From Schumannella sp. 10F1B-5-1 (lineage in GTDB: Bacteria; Actinomycetota; Actinomycetes; Actinomycetales; Microbacteriaceae): a stretch of 64,000 nt of DNA. This document shows, in pieces, positions 1 to 8,457 of this stretch. Position numbers and translations under genes: made by a program. Position 1 is the first letter of the stretch; each line of letters starts with the position of its first letter. Below the pieces are notes generated by a model. It was not told the DNA's origin. It ran no database searches and was given only the letters and a program-made list of their open reading frames with translations. The stretch covers positions 62,001-126,000 of the forward strand of contig NZ_VHQH01000034.1 of assembly GCF_006517535.1 (NCBI RefSeq). The letters are read 5' to 3'.

Positions 1-1464
1 ACCAAGACCCTGCAGGTGCTGGCCGAGCAGCTCAGCGCCAACGGCGTGCCCGTCTTCGCGGCCGACATCAAGGGCGACCTGTCGGGCATCGCCAGCCCCG
101 GCGAGGGCAACGAGAAGCTGCTCGCCCGCACCAAGGGCATCGGGCAGGACTGGACGCCGCAGGCCGCGCCGACCGAGTACTACACGCTCGGCGGACTCGG
201 CACCGGCATCCCGATCCGCGCGACCGTGTCGAGCTTCGGCTCGCTGCTGCTCAGCAAGGTGCTCGGCCTCAACCAGACCCAGGAGTCGAGCCTCGCGCTC
301 GTCTTCCACTACGCCGACCAGGCCGGCCTGCCGCTGCTCGATCTGAGCGACCTGCGCGCCGTGCTCACCTTCCTCACGAGCGACGACGGCAAAGACGAGC
401 TGAGCCAGCTCGGCGGACTCTCGAAGGCGACGGCCGGGGTCATCCTGCGCGAGCTGATCGGCTTCGCGGATGCGGGGGCCGACGTCTTCTTCGGCGAGCC
501 CGAGATCGACACCGCCCAGTTCCTGCGCACCGCGACCGACGGACGCGGAATCGTGAGCCTGCTCGAGGTGCCGAGCGTCGCCGACCAGCCGGCTCTGTTC
601 TCGACCTTCCTCATGTGGCTGCTCGCCGACCTGTTCAACGATCTGCCCGAGGTCGGCGACCTCGACAAGCCGAAGCTCGTGTTCTTCTTCGACGAGGCAC
701 ACCTGCTCTTCAAAGACGCGTCGAAGGACTTCGTGGCGCAGATCACGCAGACCGTGCGCCTCATCCGCTCGAAGGGCGTCGGCATCTTCTTCGTCACGCA
801 GACCCCGAAGGACGTGCCCTCGGATGTGCTCGCCCAGCTGGGCAGCCGGGTGCAGCACCAGCTGCGCGCCTTCACCCCCGAGGATGCGAAGGCGCTGCGC
901 GCCACCGTCACCACCTACCCGAACAGCGGCTACCAGCTCGGGGACGTGCTGCAGTCGCTCGCGACGGGCGAGGCGATCGTGACGGTCATGAACGAGAAGG
1001 GCGCGCCGTCACCCGTCGCCTGGACCCGTCTGCGCGCCCCGCAGGGGTTGATGTCGCCGACCCCGCACGAGCAGATCGCCGCGAGCGTGAACGCCTCGCC
1101 CCTGCTCGAGCAGTACGGCACCGCGATCGACCGCGAGTCGGCCCGCGAGATCCTCGCCGCGAAGATGGAGGCCGCGGCGGCCGCCGACCGCGCCGCCGAG
1201 GAGAAGGCCGAGGCCGAGGCCGCCGCCGCGCAGAAGGCGAAGGACGACGCGAAGGCGCAGCGCGACTACGACAGGGCGCTCGCCGACGCACGCAGGGCGC
1301 AGGGGCGCACGACGACGACCCGCACGACCGCGAGCCGCGCATCCACCCGAACCTCGACGAAACGGCAGAAGACCGTCGTCGAGGAGGTGCTCGGCTCGAC
1401 GACCGGGCGCACCGTCATCCGCGAGATCGTGCGCGGCATCTTCGGCACGCTGAAGCGCAACTAG
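1..1464 (+). CDS. HerA-like ATPase, DUF853 family (5' end cut off by the window)
   Basis: The gene enters the window already in frame 1 (TKTLQVLAEQLS), so its start and the Walker A loop lie upstream. The visible 487 residues carry a Walker B motif, KLVFFFDEAHLLF (near residues 223-235 here), and a sensor-like stretch (IFFVTQTPKDVP). This is the layout of the DUF853/HerA-like ATPases, relatives of DNA-pumping helicases. The last 130 residues are an Ala/Glu/Lys/Arg coiled segment, then a Thr/Arg-rich linker and a short tail ending GTLKRN, as is usual for the family. The cellular role of DUF853 proteins is not established. They are cytoplasmic P-loop NTPases of the FtsK/HerA clade. The gene is probably single: a convergent gene follows after 53 bp. 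Confidence 0.85.
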   Translation, partial: TKTLQVLAEQLSANGVPVFAADIKGDLSGIASPGEGNEKLLARTKGIGQDWTPQAAPTEYYTLGGLGTGIPIRATVSSFGSLLLSKVLGLNQTQESSLALVFHYADQAGLPLLDLSDLRAVLTFLTSDDGKDELSQLGGLSKATAGVILRELIGFADAGADVFFGEPEIDTAQFLRTATDGRGIVSLLEVPSVADQPALFSTFLMWLLADLFNDLPEVGDLDKPKLVFFFDEAHLLFKDASKDFVAQITQTVRLIRSKGVGIFFVTQTPKDVPSDVLAQLGSRVQHQLRAFTPEDAKALRATVTTYPNSGYQLGDVLQSLATGEAIVTVMNEKGAPSPVAWTRLRAPQGLMSPTPHEQIAASVNASPLLEQYGTAIDRESAREILAAKMEAAAAADRAAEEKAEAEAAAAQKAKDDAKAQRDYDRALADARRAQGRTTTTRTTASRASTRTSTKRQKTVVEEVLGSTTGRTVIREIVRGIFGTLKRN

Positions 1465-1517
1465 GAGCGCGTCGGCGCCGACGGTCGACTCCGCTGCGCG
1501 CGGCGGGACGTGCGGGC

Positions 1518-2147
1518 TCAGCGCCCGAACATCTGCTCTCCGCCGAGCGTGAGCATCGCCCCGGCGGCGACGCCGAGCGCCAGCAGTCCGGCACCCAGGA
1601 TCGCGGCGACGCGCAGCCAGGGCTTGTTCTCGAACCAGTACTCCGAGCCGGGGTAGGTCGAGAAGAACAGCTTGGCCGGGATCGGCTCGGCGACCACCTG
1701 CACCGGAACCGGCATGGCCGCGGCGATCCGCTCGAGCAGACCGTCTTCCCAGAAGTTGCCGCGCAGGCGGAAGAGCCGACGCCCGTTCTCGTCGCGAACC
1801 AGCAGCTGCTGCACCGGATCCGGCGCCGCGCCGATGAAGATCGGCACCACCAGCACCTCGTGCACGTCGTCGAGGTCGACCCGCACCATCGGGCTGAAGA
1901 TGCCGTTGCCGCTCAGCTCGGTCTCGGTCAGGCGGGTGTGGATCGTCAGCTGGCGCAGCCCCAGCGACACGCACGTGGCGATCGCGACGACCTCGACGAT
2001 CACGGTCGGCAGCCAGTCGTCGCGCAGCACCACCAGCGCCACGGTCACGGGCACGAGGGCCAGCACGAGCGCCGTGATGCCGGTGATCAGCAGCGAGCGC
2101 TTGGGGCGCGCGAAGACGAGTGTGGTCGGTGTCGTCATGGTCGTCAC
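1518..2147 (-). CDS. Small membrane protein, unknown function (PH-like core)
   Basis: I do not recognise a named family. The protein has two adjacent hydrophobic segments near the N-terminus (LLITGITALVLALVPVTVAL and the following VVAIATCVSL region). A mainly beta, polar core of about 110 residues follows, then a C-terminal membrane segment (LRVAAILGAGLLALGVAAGA). The arrangement resembles bacterial PH-like (DUF304-type) membrane proteins, but that is inference. The GTG start at 2147 is preferred because GAGGGG lies 8 nt upstream; ATG at 2138 is the alternative. It converges with the ATPase gene and ends 53 bp from it. Confidence 0.6.
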   Translation of the reverse strand: MTTMTTPTTLVFARPKRSLLITGITALVLALVPVTVALVVLRDDWLPTVIVEVVAIATCVSLGLRQLTIHTRLTETELSGNGIFSPMVRVDLDDVHEVLVVPIFIGAAPDPVQQLLVRDENGRRLFRLRGNFWEDGLLERIAAAMPVPVQVVAEPIPAKLFFSTYPGSEYWFENKPWLRVAAILGAGLLALGVAAGAMLTLGGEQMFGR

Positions 2148-2186
2148 CCCGCCATCCCCTCGGGTCGTGTGCCTCGATGGTCGCAA

Positions 2187-2894
2187 TCATCCCGGATGCG
2201 CGCGGCTCCCAGTTCGGGGGCGACCTGATTCGGGGGCCGTCGGGTCGGGTTCAGGGCACGTTCCCAGCGCGTAGGCGCGCTGGAACGCCTCGGCGCCGGC
2301 GCGCGCGCTCGCCCGCACACGGCGCCGGGTCGGCGGGGCCGGGTCGAACATCCCCCGGTCGAGGTCGGCGCCCATGATGAGGAAGGCGAAGTGCTCGGCG
2401 GTGAGGCGGGGGGATGCGGCGCGCAGCAGCCCGCGCTCGGCGAGATCGCCGAAGAGGCGGGCGAGCGCGCGCATCACCGCCTCGGGCGCATGGTCGCGGT
2501 ACTCGGCGGCGAGCTCGGGGAAGCGGCGCGACTCGCTCGCGAGCAGTCGGCGCAACGGCAGCACGGGGCCGATCAGCACCGACTCGGCCAGGCGCACCGC
2601 GATCTGCGACAGCGCCTGGGCGAGGTCGCGGGCCTCGGCGATCGCCGCGACCTCCACAGCCAGCGAGGCGCTGAAGCGGTCGGCCGTCGCGATCGAGCGG
2701 AGGATCGTCGCCCGGAACAGCTCGTCCTTGTCGCCGTAGATGTTGTAGATCGTGCGCTTGGCGACGCCGGCCGTCTCGGCGACCTGGTCGACGGTCGCGT
2801 CGACGAAGCCCCGCTCGAGGAAGACGGCGGCCGCGGCGTCGAGGATCAGCGCGCGCGAGCGCACCGTGCGCGGGTCCTCGTGCTCGTGCGGCAT
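2187..2894 (-). CDS. TetR-family transcriptional regulator
   Basis: This is a 235-residue TetR regulator. The N-terminal helix-turn-helix is clear: ILDAAAAVFLERGFVDATVD, followed by QVAETAGVAKRTIYNIYGDK, about residues 18-58. The C-terminal ligand-binding half resembles the TetR_C_33 type (PLRRLLASESRRFPELAAEY). ATG 2894 is chosen as the first codon of the conserved region; the longer frame upstream is Arg-rich and would run through the operator. It is divergent from the DUF998 membrane protein, and the palindromic site between them (2976-3001) is the expected target. The likely arrangement is self-control plus repression of the membrane protein gene. Ligand unknown. Confidence 0.85.
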   Translation of the reverse strand: MPHEHEDPRTVRSRALILDAAAAVFLERGFVDATVDQVAETAGVAKRTIYNIYGDKDELFRATILRSIATADRFSASLAVEVAAIAEARDLAQALSQIAVRLAESVLIGPVLPLRRLLASESRRFPELAAEYRDHAPEAVMRALARLFGDLAERGLLRAASPRLTAEHFAFLIMGADLDRGMFDPAPPTRRRVRASARAGAEAFQRAYALGTCPEPDPTAPESGRPRTGSRAHPG

Positions 2895-2975
2895 CCGCGC
2901 CCTGCTCTCGTCGATCGCCCTTCTCGGCGGCCCGGCGCTTGCGCGCCGCGATCGCTGCTCGCTACCGTACCGCGC

Positions 2976-3001
2976 AGTGCAGTAATGCACTCGAGAGTGC
3001 A
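2976..3001. promoter_or_regulatory. Probable TetR operator: three half-sites in two overlapping palindromes
   Basis: Seen directly: AGTGCA, 4 nt, TGCACTC, 2 nt, GAGTGCA. The middle half-site is shared by two perfect inverted repeats (2976-2991 and 2986-3001). It lies between divergent TetR and DUF998 genes, and its right edge abuts the AGGAG ribosome site of the DUF998 gene (3001-3005). Binding would therefore block expression of that gene, and the TetR gene may be controlled from the same site. Confidence 0.65.
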
Positions 3002-3010
3002 GGAGAGCGC

Positions 3011-3697
3011 ATGCCGGGACCCGACGACGACCTCGACCGCGGCGCCGCCGCGACCCGCAGCCTGCTCGGCTGGGGTGTGGTCGCCGGACCCTTCTACGTC
3101 GTGGTCGGGCTGGTGCTCGCCCTCACCCGGCCCGGCTTCGAGCTGAGCCGGCACGCGCTGTCGCTGCTCATGCTCGGCGACCTCGGCTGGCTGCAGCGCG
3201 CGAACCTGGCGCTCACCGGACTCATGGTGCTGGCGGCCGCCGTCGGCATCGTGCGCGCCATCCGCAGCGGGCGGGGCCTCGCGATCGGCGTCCTCACCGG
3301 GGTGCACGGCGTCGCGCTCGTGCTGAGTGCGGTGTTCGCGCCCGACCCGGTGGCCGGGTTCCCGCCCGGATCGGCGGGCGGCGAGTTCAGCCTCTCCGGC
3401 ATCCTGCACCTGCTCTTCGGCGCGATCGGCTTCGTCGCGATCGCCGTCGCGGCGTTCGCGCACGCCGCATGGAGCCGCGGTGTCGGTCGGCCGCGCGTCG
3501 CCGTGCTCAGCGTCGCGCTGGGAGTGCTCGTGCTGCTCGGCTTCGCCGGCGGCGCCGCGCTCTCGGGCGGACCGGCCGCCTCCGCCGGTATCGCGCTGCT
3601 CTGGATCGCCGTGCTCGCCCAGTTCGGCTGGCTCGCCCGCGCGTCGTCGCAGATCTACGCCTGGTCGCCGCATCCGCTGCGCTCGAAGCGCGGCTGA
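3011..3697 (+). CDS. DUF998 family integral membrane protein
   Basis: This is a 228-residue polytopic membrane protein with about six hydrophobic segments. The DUF998 signature is RHALSLLMLGDLGWLQRANL, about residues 43-62. AGGAG at 3001-3005, 5 nt before ATG 3011, fixes the start; the longer frame upstream runs through the operator. The biochemical role of DUF998 proteins is not known. Pairing with a divergent TetR regulator suggests induction by a small hydrophobic compound, and many such pairs act in export or membrane stress; that is inference. Confidence 0.8.
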   Translation: MPGPDDDLDRGAAATRSLLGWGVVAGPFYVVVGLVLALTRPGFELSRHALSLLMLGDLGWLQRANLALTGLMVLAAAVGIVRAIRSGRGLAIGVLTGVHGVALVLSAVFAPDPVAGFPPGSAGGEFSLSGILHLLFGAIGFVAIAVAAFAHAAWSRGVGRPRVAVLSVALGVLVLLGFAGGAALSGGPAASAGIALLWIAVLAQFGWLARASSQIYAWSPHPLRSKRG

Positions 3698-3776
3698 GCC
3701 GGCTCAGTCACGGCCGGGTCGGAGCGTGTGCTCATGCCCGGTAGGATGGGCGTCGGCTCCGCCACGGCGGACGCCA

Positions 3777-3861
3777 GGAGGATTCGCCTAGTGGCCTATG
3801 GCGCACGCTTGGAAAGCGTGTTGGGTGAAAGCCCTCGGGGGTTCGAATCCCCCATCCTCCG
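3777..3861 (+). tRNA. tRNA-Ser (anticodon GGA)
   Basis: This is a class II tRNA of 85 nt with a long variable arm. The acceptor GGAGGAT (3777-3783) pairs with ATCCTCC (3854-3860), and the discriminator is G 3861. The anticodon stem CACGC/GCGTG encloses GGA at 3811-3813. The T arm contains GTTCGAATCC. CCA is not fully encoded (CA follows). A TAGGAT box at 3742-3747 may be its -10 element. Confidence 0.97.
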
Positions 3862-3864
3862 CAA

Positions 3865-3899
3865 ATCGGGGCGGGACGCGAGTAGTGTCCCGCCCCGAT
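3865..3899 (+). terminator. Strong hairpin after tRNA-Ser
   Basis: A perfect 13-bp stem (ATCGGGGCGGGAC / GTCCCGCCCCGAT) with a 9-nt loop starts 4 nt after the tRNA. There is no long T tract, as is common in high-GC Actinobacteria. It should insulate the following nuclease gene from tRNA transcription. Confidence 0.8.
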
Positions 3900-3973
3900 C
3901 CCGTTCTCCCCTTGTCGCACGGCTCGTTTATCGTGAGCCGAGGTCCGCTTCGGGCTGCGACGAGAGGGGCGCC

Positions 3974-6292
3974 GTGCACGTTCAGGAGATCCGACTCCAG
4001 CAGGTACTGGAGGGAACCAAGCAGTACCGGGTGCCGCTCTACCAGCGGACGTACTCGTGGACTCCGCGGCAACTGAACCGCCTGTGGAGCGACGTCGCGG
4101 CTCTTGCCGAGTCGCGGTTGGCTGATCCCTCAGCGACACACTTCACCGGCTCGCTCGTCCTCTCCACGGGCGAGATCGGGCCCGGCGGCTCCGAGTTTCT
4201 GGTCGTCGACGGGCAGCAGCGGTTGACGACCCTCTCGGTGCTGATTGCGGCGATTCGGGACCACATCGCGCGATTCCAGCCGTCTTCGGTGGCCACGGTT
4301 GCTCGACTGCACGAGACCTACCTCGTCGACAGGTTCAAGTCCGGCGACGACCGCTTGAAACTCCTCCCGACCCAGGCTGACCGCGCTGCGTTTCGGGCAA
4401 TCGTCGACGACGCCGTTCCCGATGGAATCCAGTCCGGCGTGGTCGACGCCTACCGCTTCTTCCGCGGGAAACTCGCCCAGGTCGATGATCCCGACGATCC
4501 GAATGACATCGACCGAATCGCGTCGGTCGTCTTGGACGGACTCGTCTTCGTCGCAATCACGGCGAATCAGGACGACAACGTCTATCGGATCTTCGAGTCG
4601 CTCAACAACACCGGGATGAAGCTCACCCAGGGTGACCTGCTCCGCAATTACATCTTCATGCGGCTCGGGCACCGAGGAGATGAGGTCTACACGTCGATCT
4701 GGCTCCCCATGCAGTCGCTGCTCAGCGCGAGTGAATTGGAGAGTCTGTTCTGGATGGAGATGACCTGGAGCCGTCCAGAAGCGAAGGTCGGTGACATCTA
4801 CGCACTTCAAGAGGGACGGCTGTCGTCGCTTGCTGACGAGCAGATCGAGATCGAAGTCCGGCGATTCGCTCGCCTGTCTGAGCTCCTCGCGCAGATCCGT
4901 GAACCCTCGCATGTGCGCGAACCGCAGATCCGATCCGCACTCGAACGGCTCGCGGAGTGGGGGAGCACCGCCACCGACCCACTGGTGCTGAAGCTGCTTT
5001 CTTTGCACGCCGATGAGGGCATCAGTGCCGAGGACGTCGCGCGAGCCCTGAAAATCCTCGAGTCCTACCTCGTTCGCCGTCTCGTCATCAACGCTCCCTC
5101 GAACGGGCTTTCGCGCATTGTGCTTCGGGCCGCCGGGGAACTGGACCTCAGCGACGTCGTCGGATCTCTCCACCGATATCTCTCGACGGGACGCAAATTC
5201 TTCGCCTCCGACCGACAGATCGCGGAAGCCGTCACGTCCAAACCGTTCTATTTCTCGGGTCGGCCGAACCAGCGGAAGACGCTGCTGTCGTGGCTCGAAC
5301 TCGCTGTCGCGGGAAAGGAACCTGCCTCGTTGAGCAGTGCATCGATTGAGCACGTGATGCCGCAGACATTGAACGAATCCTGGCGCGCCGATCTCGCGGT
5401 CGACATGGGTGAGTTCGCAACGGTGGACGATGTGCATGAGGCATACCTCCATTCCCTCGCGAACCTCACCCTCACCGGGTACAACTCGGAACTCAGCAAC
5501 TCGCCCTTTGCGACGAAGCGTGAACTCTTCGCTCGCAGCAACATCGCGCTGAATTCGTACATCGCTGGGCAGAGCGCTTGGGGCGTTACGGAGCTGAACG
5601 CTCGCGGCGCGGACCTCGCGGCTCTCATCAGCCGAGAGTGGACAGCGCCGGTCGACGACGTCTTGGTCCAGGAGTCAACGGTGTCCTGGAGCGTCGCGGC
5701 GGAGATCATCGACTCGATTCCCGTTGGCCGTTGGACCACTTACGGCGACGTTGCGAGTCTGGCTGGCACTCACCCTGTACCGCTTGGCGGGTACATCAGC
5801 CGAACACCGATTCGTCACGCCTGGCGCGTTCTGCAGGCGGCAGGAACGGTTTCCCCCGGATTCCGCTGGATTCCGGGAAGCGAGCACGAGGGTGCCGATG
5901 TGCGCGCCGTGCTCGAGTCGGAGGGGATCGAGTTCGATCTGGACGGTCGCGCCGCCGGAACAGCGCGAGTGAACATCGCGGAACTCGCCGAACTCGCCGG
6001 AATTGAATTCGATGACGCGGGCTCGATGGATTTCGGTGACGAACAGGGCGACGAAGAGGTCGTTTTCACTCTCGATGGAATCGAACGCCGTCTGACTCGT
6101 GAAGCTGTGCGTGACCGACTCCGATCCGCGACCCCGGGCAAGATCACGACCTATTGGGTGGAGGTCGACGGGATCGTCTGGCCGGTCAAACAGGCCCTCG
6201 CCGTCGCGCTCGGGATCGAGGCTACGCAGTTCCAGTCATGGACCGCTCGCCAGCGCTTGAGCACATTGGGTTTCGAGATCGGCGGCGAATGA
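3974..6292 (+). CDS. GmrSD-type DUF262-DUF1524 nuclease with C-terminal alkyltransferase-like domain
   Basis: This 772-residue protein has several parts. Residues about 1-240 are DUF262: VPLYQRTYSW, the NTPase/nuclease motif VDGQQRLTTL near 77, and FESLNNTGMKLTQGDLLRN. Residues about 440-560 are DUF1524, an HNH-type nuclease fold, with IEHVMPQ near 458 and the paired NLTLTGYNSELSN. Together these resemble GmrS+GmrD, a type IV system that cuts modified phage DNA. Residues about 568-664 resemble the DNA-binding half of O6-alkylguanine-DNA alkyltransferase (PVGRWTTYGDVASLAG), but the reactive PCHRV is replaced by RHAWRV, as in alkyltransferase-like (ATL) proteins. A final module (WPVKQALAVALG, then FQSWTARQRLSTLGFE) resembles C-terminal modules I have seen in other modification-dependent nucleases. 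GTG 3974 is chosen for its GAGAGGGG upstream and because DUF262 starts there. Composition is lower-GC than the neighbours, and the gene sits alone next to a tRNA. A short inverted repeat (GGCTC-N9-GAGCC, 3921-3939) could be an operator. Confidence 0.88.
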   Translation: MHVQEIRLQQVLEGTKQYRVPLYQRTYSWTPRQLNRLWSDVAALAESRLADPSATHFTGSLVLSTGEIGPGGSEFLVVDGQQRLTTLSVLIAAIRDHIARFQPSSVATVARLHETYLVDRFKSGDDRLKLLPTQADRAAFRAIVDDAVPDGIQSGVVDAYRFFRGKLAQVDDPDDPNDIDRIASVVLDGLVFVAITANQDDNVYRIFESLNNTGMKLTQGDLLRNYIFMRLGHRGDEVYTSIWLPMQSLLSASELESLFWMEMTWSRPEAKVGDIYALQEGRLSSLADEQIEIEVRRFARLSELLAQIREPSHVREPQIRSALERLAEWGSTATDPLVLKLLSLHADEGISAEDVARALKILESYLVRRLVINAPSNGLSRIVLRAAGELDLSDVVGSLHRYLSTGRKFFASDRQIAEAVTSKPFYFSGRPNQRKTLLSWLELAVAGKEPASLSSASIEHVMPQTLNESWRADLAVDMGEFATVDDVHEAYLHSLANLTLTGYNSELSNSPFATKRELFARSNIALNSYIAGQSAWGVTELNARGADLAALISREWTAPVDDVLVQESTVSWSVAAEIIDSIPVGRWTTYGDVASLAGTHPVPLGGYISRTPIRHAWRVLQAAGTVSPGFRWIPGSEHEGADVRAVLESEGIEFDLDGRAAGTARVNIAELAELAGIEFDDAGSMDFGDEQGDEEVVFTLDGIERRLTREAVRDRLRSATPGKITTYWVEVDGIVWPVKQALAVALGIEATQFQSWTARQRLSTLGFEIGGE

Positions 6293-6342
6293 AGACACTG
6301 TGCGGATCCCGCATTCCCAGCAGGTCAGGGCATCCTCACTTC

Positions 6343-6348
6343 TAGGCT
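6343..6348 (+). promoter_or_regulatory. -10 box TAGGCT of leaderless pta
   Basis: TAGGCT is followed by exactly 6 nt and then the GTG start of pta, and no Shine-Dalgarno sequence lies between. This is the spacing expected for a leaderless mRNA. No convincing -35 is seen. Confidence 0.55.
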
Positions 6349-6354
6349 GGTCGG

Positions 6355-8457
6355 GTGACGACCCGCATCTTCATCGCGTCCGCCGAAGGCCATACGGGAA
6401 AGTCGACGGTGGCCCTCGGCGTCGTCGAGCTGCTGCAGCGCCGCGCGACCCGGGTCGGCGTGTTCCGGCCGGTCGCCCGCACGACGCAGGAGCGCGACTA
6501 CGTGCTCGAGCTGCTGCTGGCGCATTCGAGCGCCGAGCTCGACTACGACACCTGCATCGGCACGACCTACGAGCGCGTTCACAACGACCCCGACGGCGCC
6601 CTCGACGAGATCGTGACGCGGTTCGCGGCGGTCGAGGCGGCGAGCGACGCGGTCGTGATCGTCGGCAGCGACTACACCGACATCGGCTCGCCGACCGAGC
6701 TGAGCTTCAACGCGCGCGTGGCCGCGAACCTGGGCGCGCCGGTGCTGCTGGTGCTCGGCGGCCGCCAGCAGGACGGCGCGAGCGCCCGCACCCCCGACGA
6801 GCTGCGGCAGGTGGCCGAGGTGACCCGCGCCGAGCTGCGGGCCGAGCACGCCGGGCTGCTGGGGCTCATCCTGAACCGCGCCGATCCGGCGCACCTCGAC
6901 GAGGCGGTCGCCGCAATCGAGAGCGGCTTCGACGTCGAGGCCGAGCGCGTGCCGGTGTGGGCGATCCCCGAGGATCCGGTGCTCGTCGCGCCGTCGTTCC
7001 GCACGATCGTCGAGTCGCTGGATGCGCGGCTCATCCGCGGTGAGGAGGCCCTGCTCGATCGCGAGGTGCTCGGCACGGTGATCGCGGCGATGTCGCTGGA
7101 GAACGTGCTGCCGCGGCTGCTCGAGGGCGCCGTCGTGATCGTGCCGGGTGACCGCTCCGATGTGCTGCTCGGCACGCTGCTGGCACACGAGTCGGAGACC
7201 TTCCCTTCGCTCGCCGGGGTGGTGCTGAACGGCGGTGTCGAGCCGGCCGCATCCATTCAGCGCCTGCTCGACGGACTCGGCTCGCCGCTGCCGATCGCCG
7301 CGGTCGGCACGGGCACCTTCGACACCGCGGTCGGCATCACCCGCACGCGCGGGCGCCTGGCGGCCGATTCGGCGCGCAAGCAGGATGTGGCGCTGGGCCT
7401 GTTCGAGCGCAGCGTCGACGGCGAGGCGCTGGCGAACCGCCTCGATCTGGCGCCTCCGTCGGTCGTGACGCCGCTGATGTTCGAGCACGGGCTGCTCGAC
7501 CGCGCGCGGGCGGACCGTCAGCACATCGTGCTGCCCGAGGGCGACGACGACCGCGTGCTGCGTGCCGCGGGCACTCTGCTGCAGCGCGGAACGGCGCAGC
7601 TGACGATCCTGGGCGAGGAGGCGGTCGTGCGGGCTCGGGCCGCCGAGCTGGGCGTCGATCTCTCGGATGCGGCGGTCATCAGCCCCTTCGACGAGCAGCT
7701 GCGTCAGCGCTTCGCCGAGGAGTACGCCCGCGTGCGATCGCACAAAGGCATCACGGTCGACCAGGCCGCCGACACCGTGACCGACGTGAGCTACTTCGGC
7801 ACGATGATGGTGCACCTCGGCCTCGCCGACGGCATGGTGTCGGGCGCGAAGCACACGACCGCCCACACGATCCGCCCGGCCTTCGAGATCATCAAGACCA
7901 AGCCGGGCGTCTCGGTCGTCTCCAGCGTCTTCCTCATGGCCCTGGCCGACCGGGTGCTCGTCTACGGCGACTGCGCGGTCATCCCCGACCCGACCTCGGA
8001 GCAGCTGGCCGACATCGCGATCAGCTCGGCCGCCACGGCCCGGCAGTTCGGCATCGAGCCGCGCGTGGCGATGCTGAGCTACTCGACGGGGGAGTCGGGA
8101 ACCGGCGCCGACGTCGACAAGGTGCGGGCCGGAACCGCGCTCGTGCGCGAGCGCGCGGGCGACCTGCTGGTCGAAGGGCCGATCCAGTACGACGCGGCCG
8201 CCGACCCGACCGTCGCCGCCACGAAGATGCCCGATTCGGCCGTCGCCGGGCGTGCGACCGTGTTCGTATTCCCCGACCTGAATACGGGCAACAACACCTA
8301 CAAGGCCGTGCAGCGCAGCGCGGGCGCCGTCGCCATCGGACCGGTGCTGCAGGGGCTCAACAAACCCATCAACGACCTCTCGCGCGGAGCCCTCGTGCGC
8401 GACATCGTCAACACGGTCGCGATCACCGCGATCCAGGCCCAAGGGAGCGAGCGGTGA
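6355..8457 (+). CDS. pta: Phosphate acetyltransferase
   Basis: Pta converts acetyl-CoA plus phosphate into acetyl phosphate in the cytoplasm and, with AckA, forms the reversible acetate pathway. The 700-residue length matches the long multidomain form. The N-terminal P-loop-like domain (SAEGHTGKSTVALG, residues about 9-22) is followed by a DRTGG domain (about 220-340). The catalytic PTA_PTB domain runs from about residue 380, with YFGTMMVHLGLADGMVSGA, VFLMALADRVLVYGDCAV and EGPIQYDAAADPTVA. The GTG start is set by the leaderless -10 box. Its stop overlaps the ackA start by 4 nt (GTGA), so the two form one operon. The gene follows the nuclease gene after only 62 bp but has its own promoter. 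Confidence 0.97.
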   Translation: MTTRIFIASAEGHTGKSTVALGVVELLQRRATRVGVFRPVARTTQERDYVLELLLAHSSAELDYDTCIGTTYERVHNDPDGALDEIVTRFAAVEAASDAVVIVGSDYTDIGSPTELSFNARVAANLGAPVLLVLGGRQQDGASARTPDELRQVAEVTRAELRAEHAGLLGLILNRADPAHLDEAVAAIESGFDVEAERVPVWAIPEDPVLVAPSFRTIVESLDARLIRGEEALLDREVLGTVIAAMSLENVLPRLLEGAVVIVPGDRSDVLLGTLLAHESETFPSLAGVVLNGGVEPAASIQRLLDGLGSPLPIAAVGTGTFDTAVGITRTRGRLAADSARKQDVALGLFERSVDGEALANRLDLAPPSVVTPLMFEHGLLDRARADRQHIVLPEGDDDRVLRAAGTLLQRGTAQLTILGEEAVVRARAAELGVDLSDAAVISPFDEQLRQRFAEEYARVRSHKGITVDQAADTVTDVSYFGTMMVHLGLADGMVSGAKHTTAHTIRPAFEIIKTKPGVSVVSSVFLMALADRVLVYGDCAVIPDPTSEQLADIAISSAATARQFGIEPRVAMLSYSTGESGTGADVDKVRAGTALVRERAGDLLVEGPIQYDAAADPTVAATKMPDSAVAGRATVFVFPDLNTGNNTYKAVQRSAGAVAIGPVLQGLNKPINDLSRGALVRDIVNTVAITAIQAQGSER

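Noticed and set aside
615-2228. A 537-codon plus-strand frame overlapping the HerA-like and membrane-protein genes
   Set aside because: It is low-complexity Arg/Ala/Gly sequence in a different frame from two well-supported genes, with no domain.
3854-6354. A possible attachment-site repeat of the tRNA-Ser 3' end at the right edge of the nuclease gene
   Set aside because: Only a 7-nt match (CATCCTC) was found near 6331, too short to support an attachment site, and there is no integrase.
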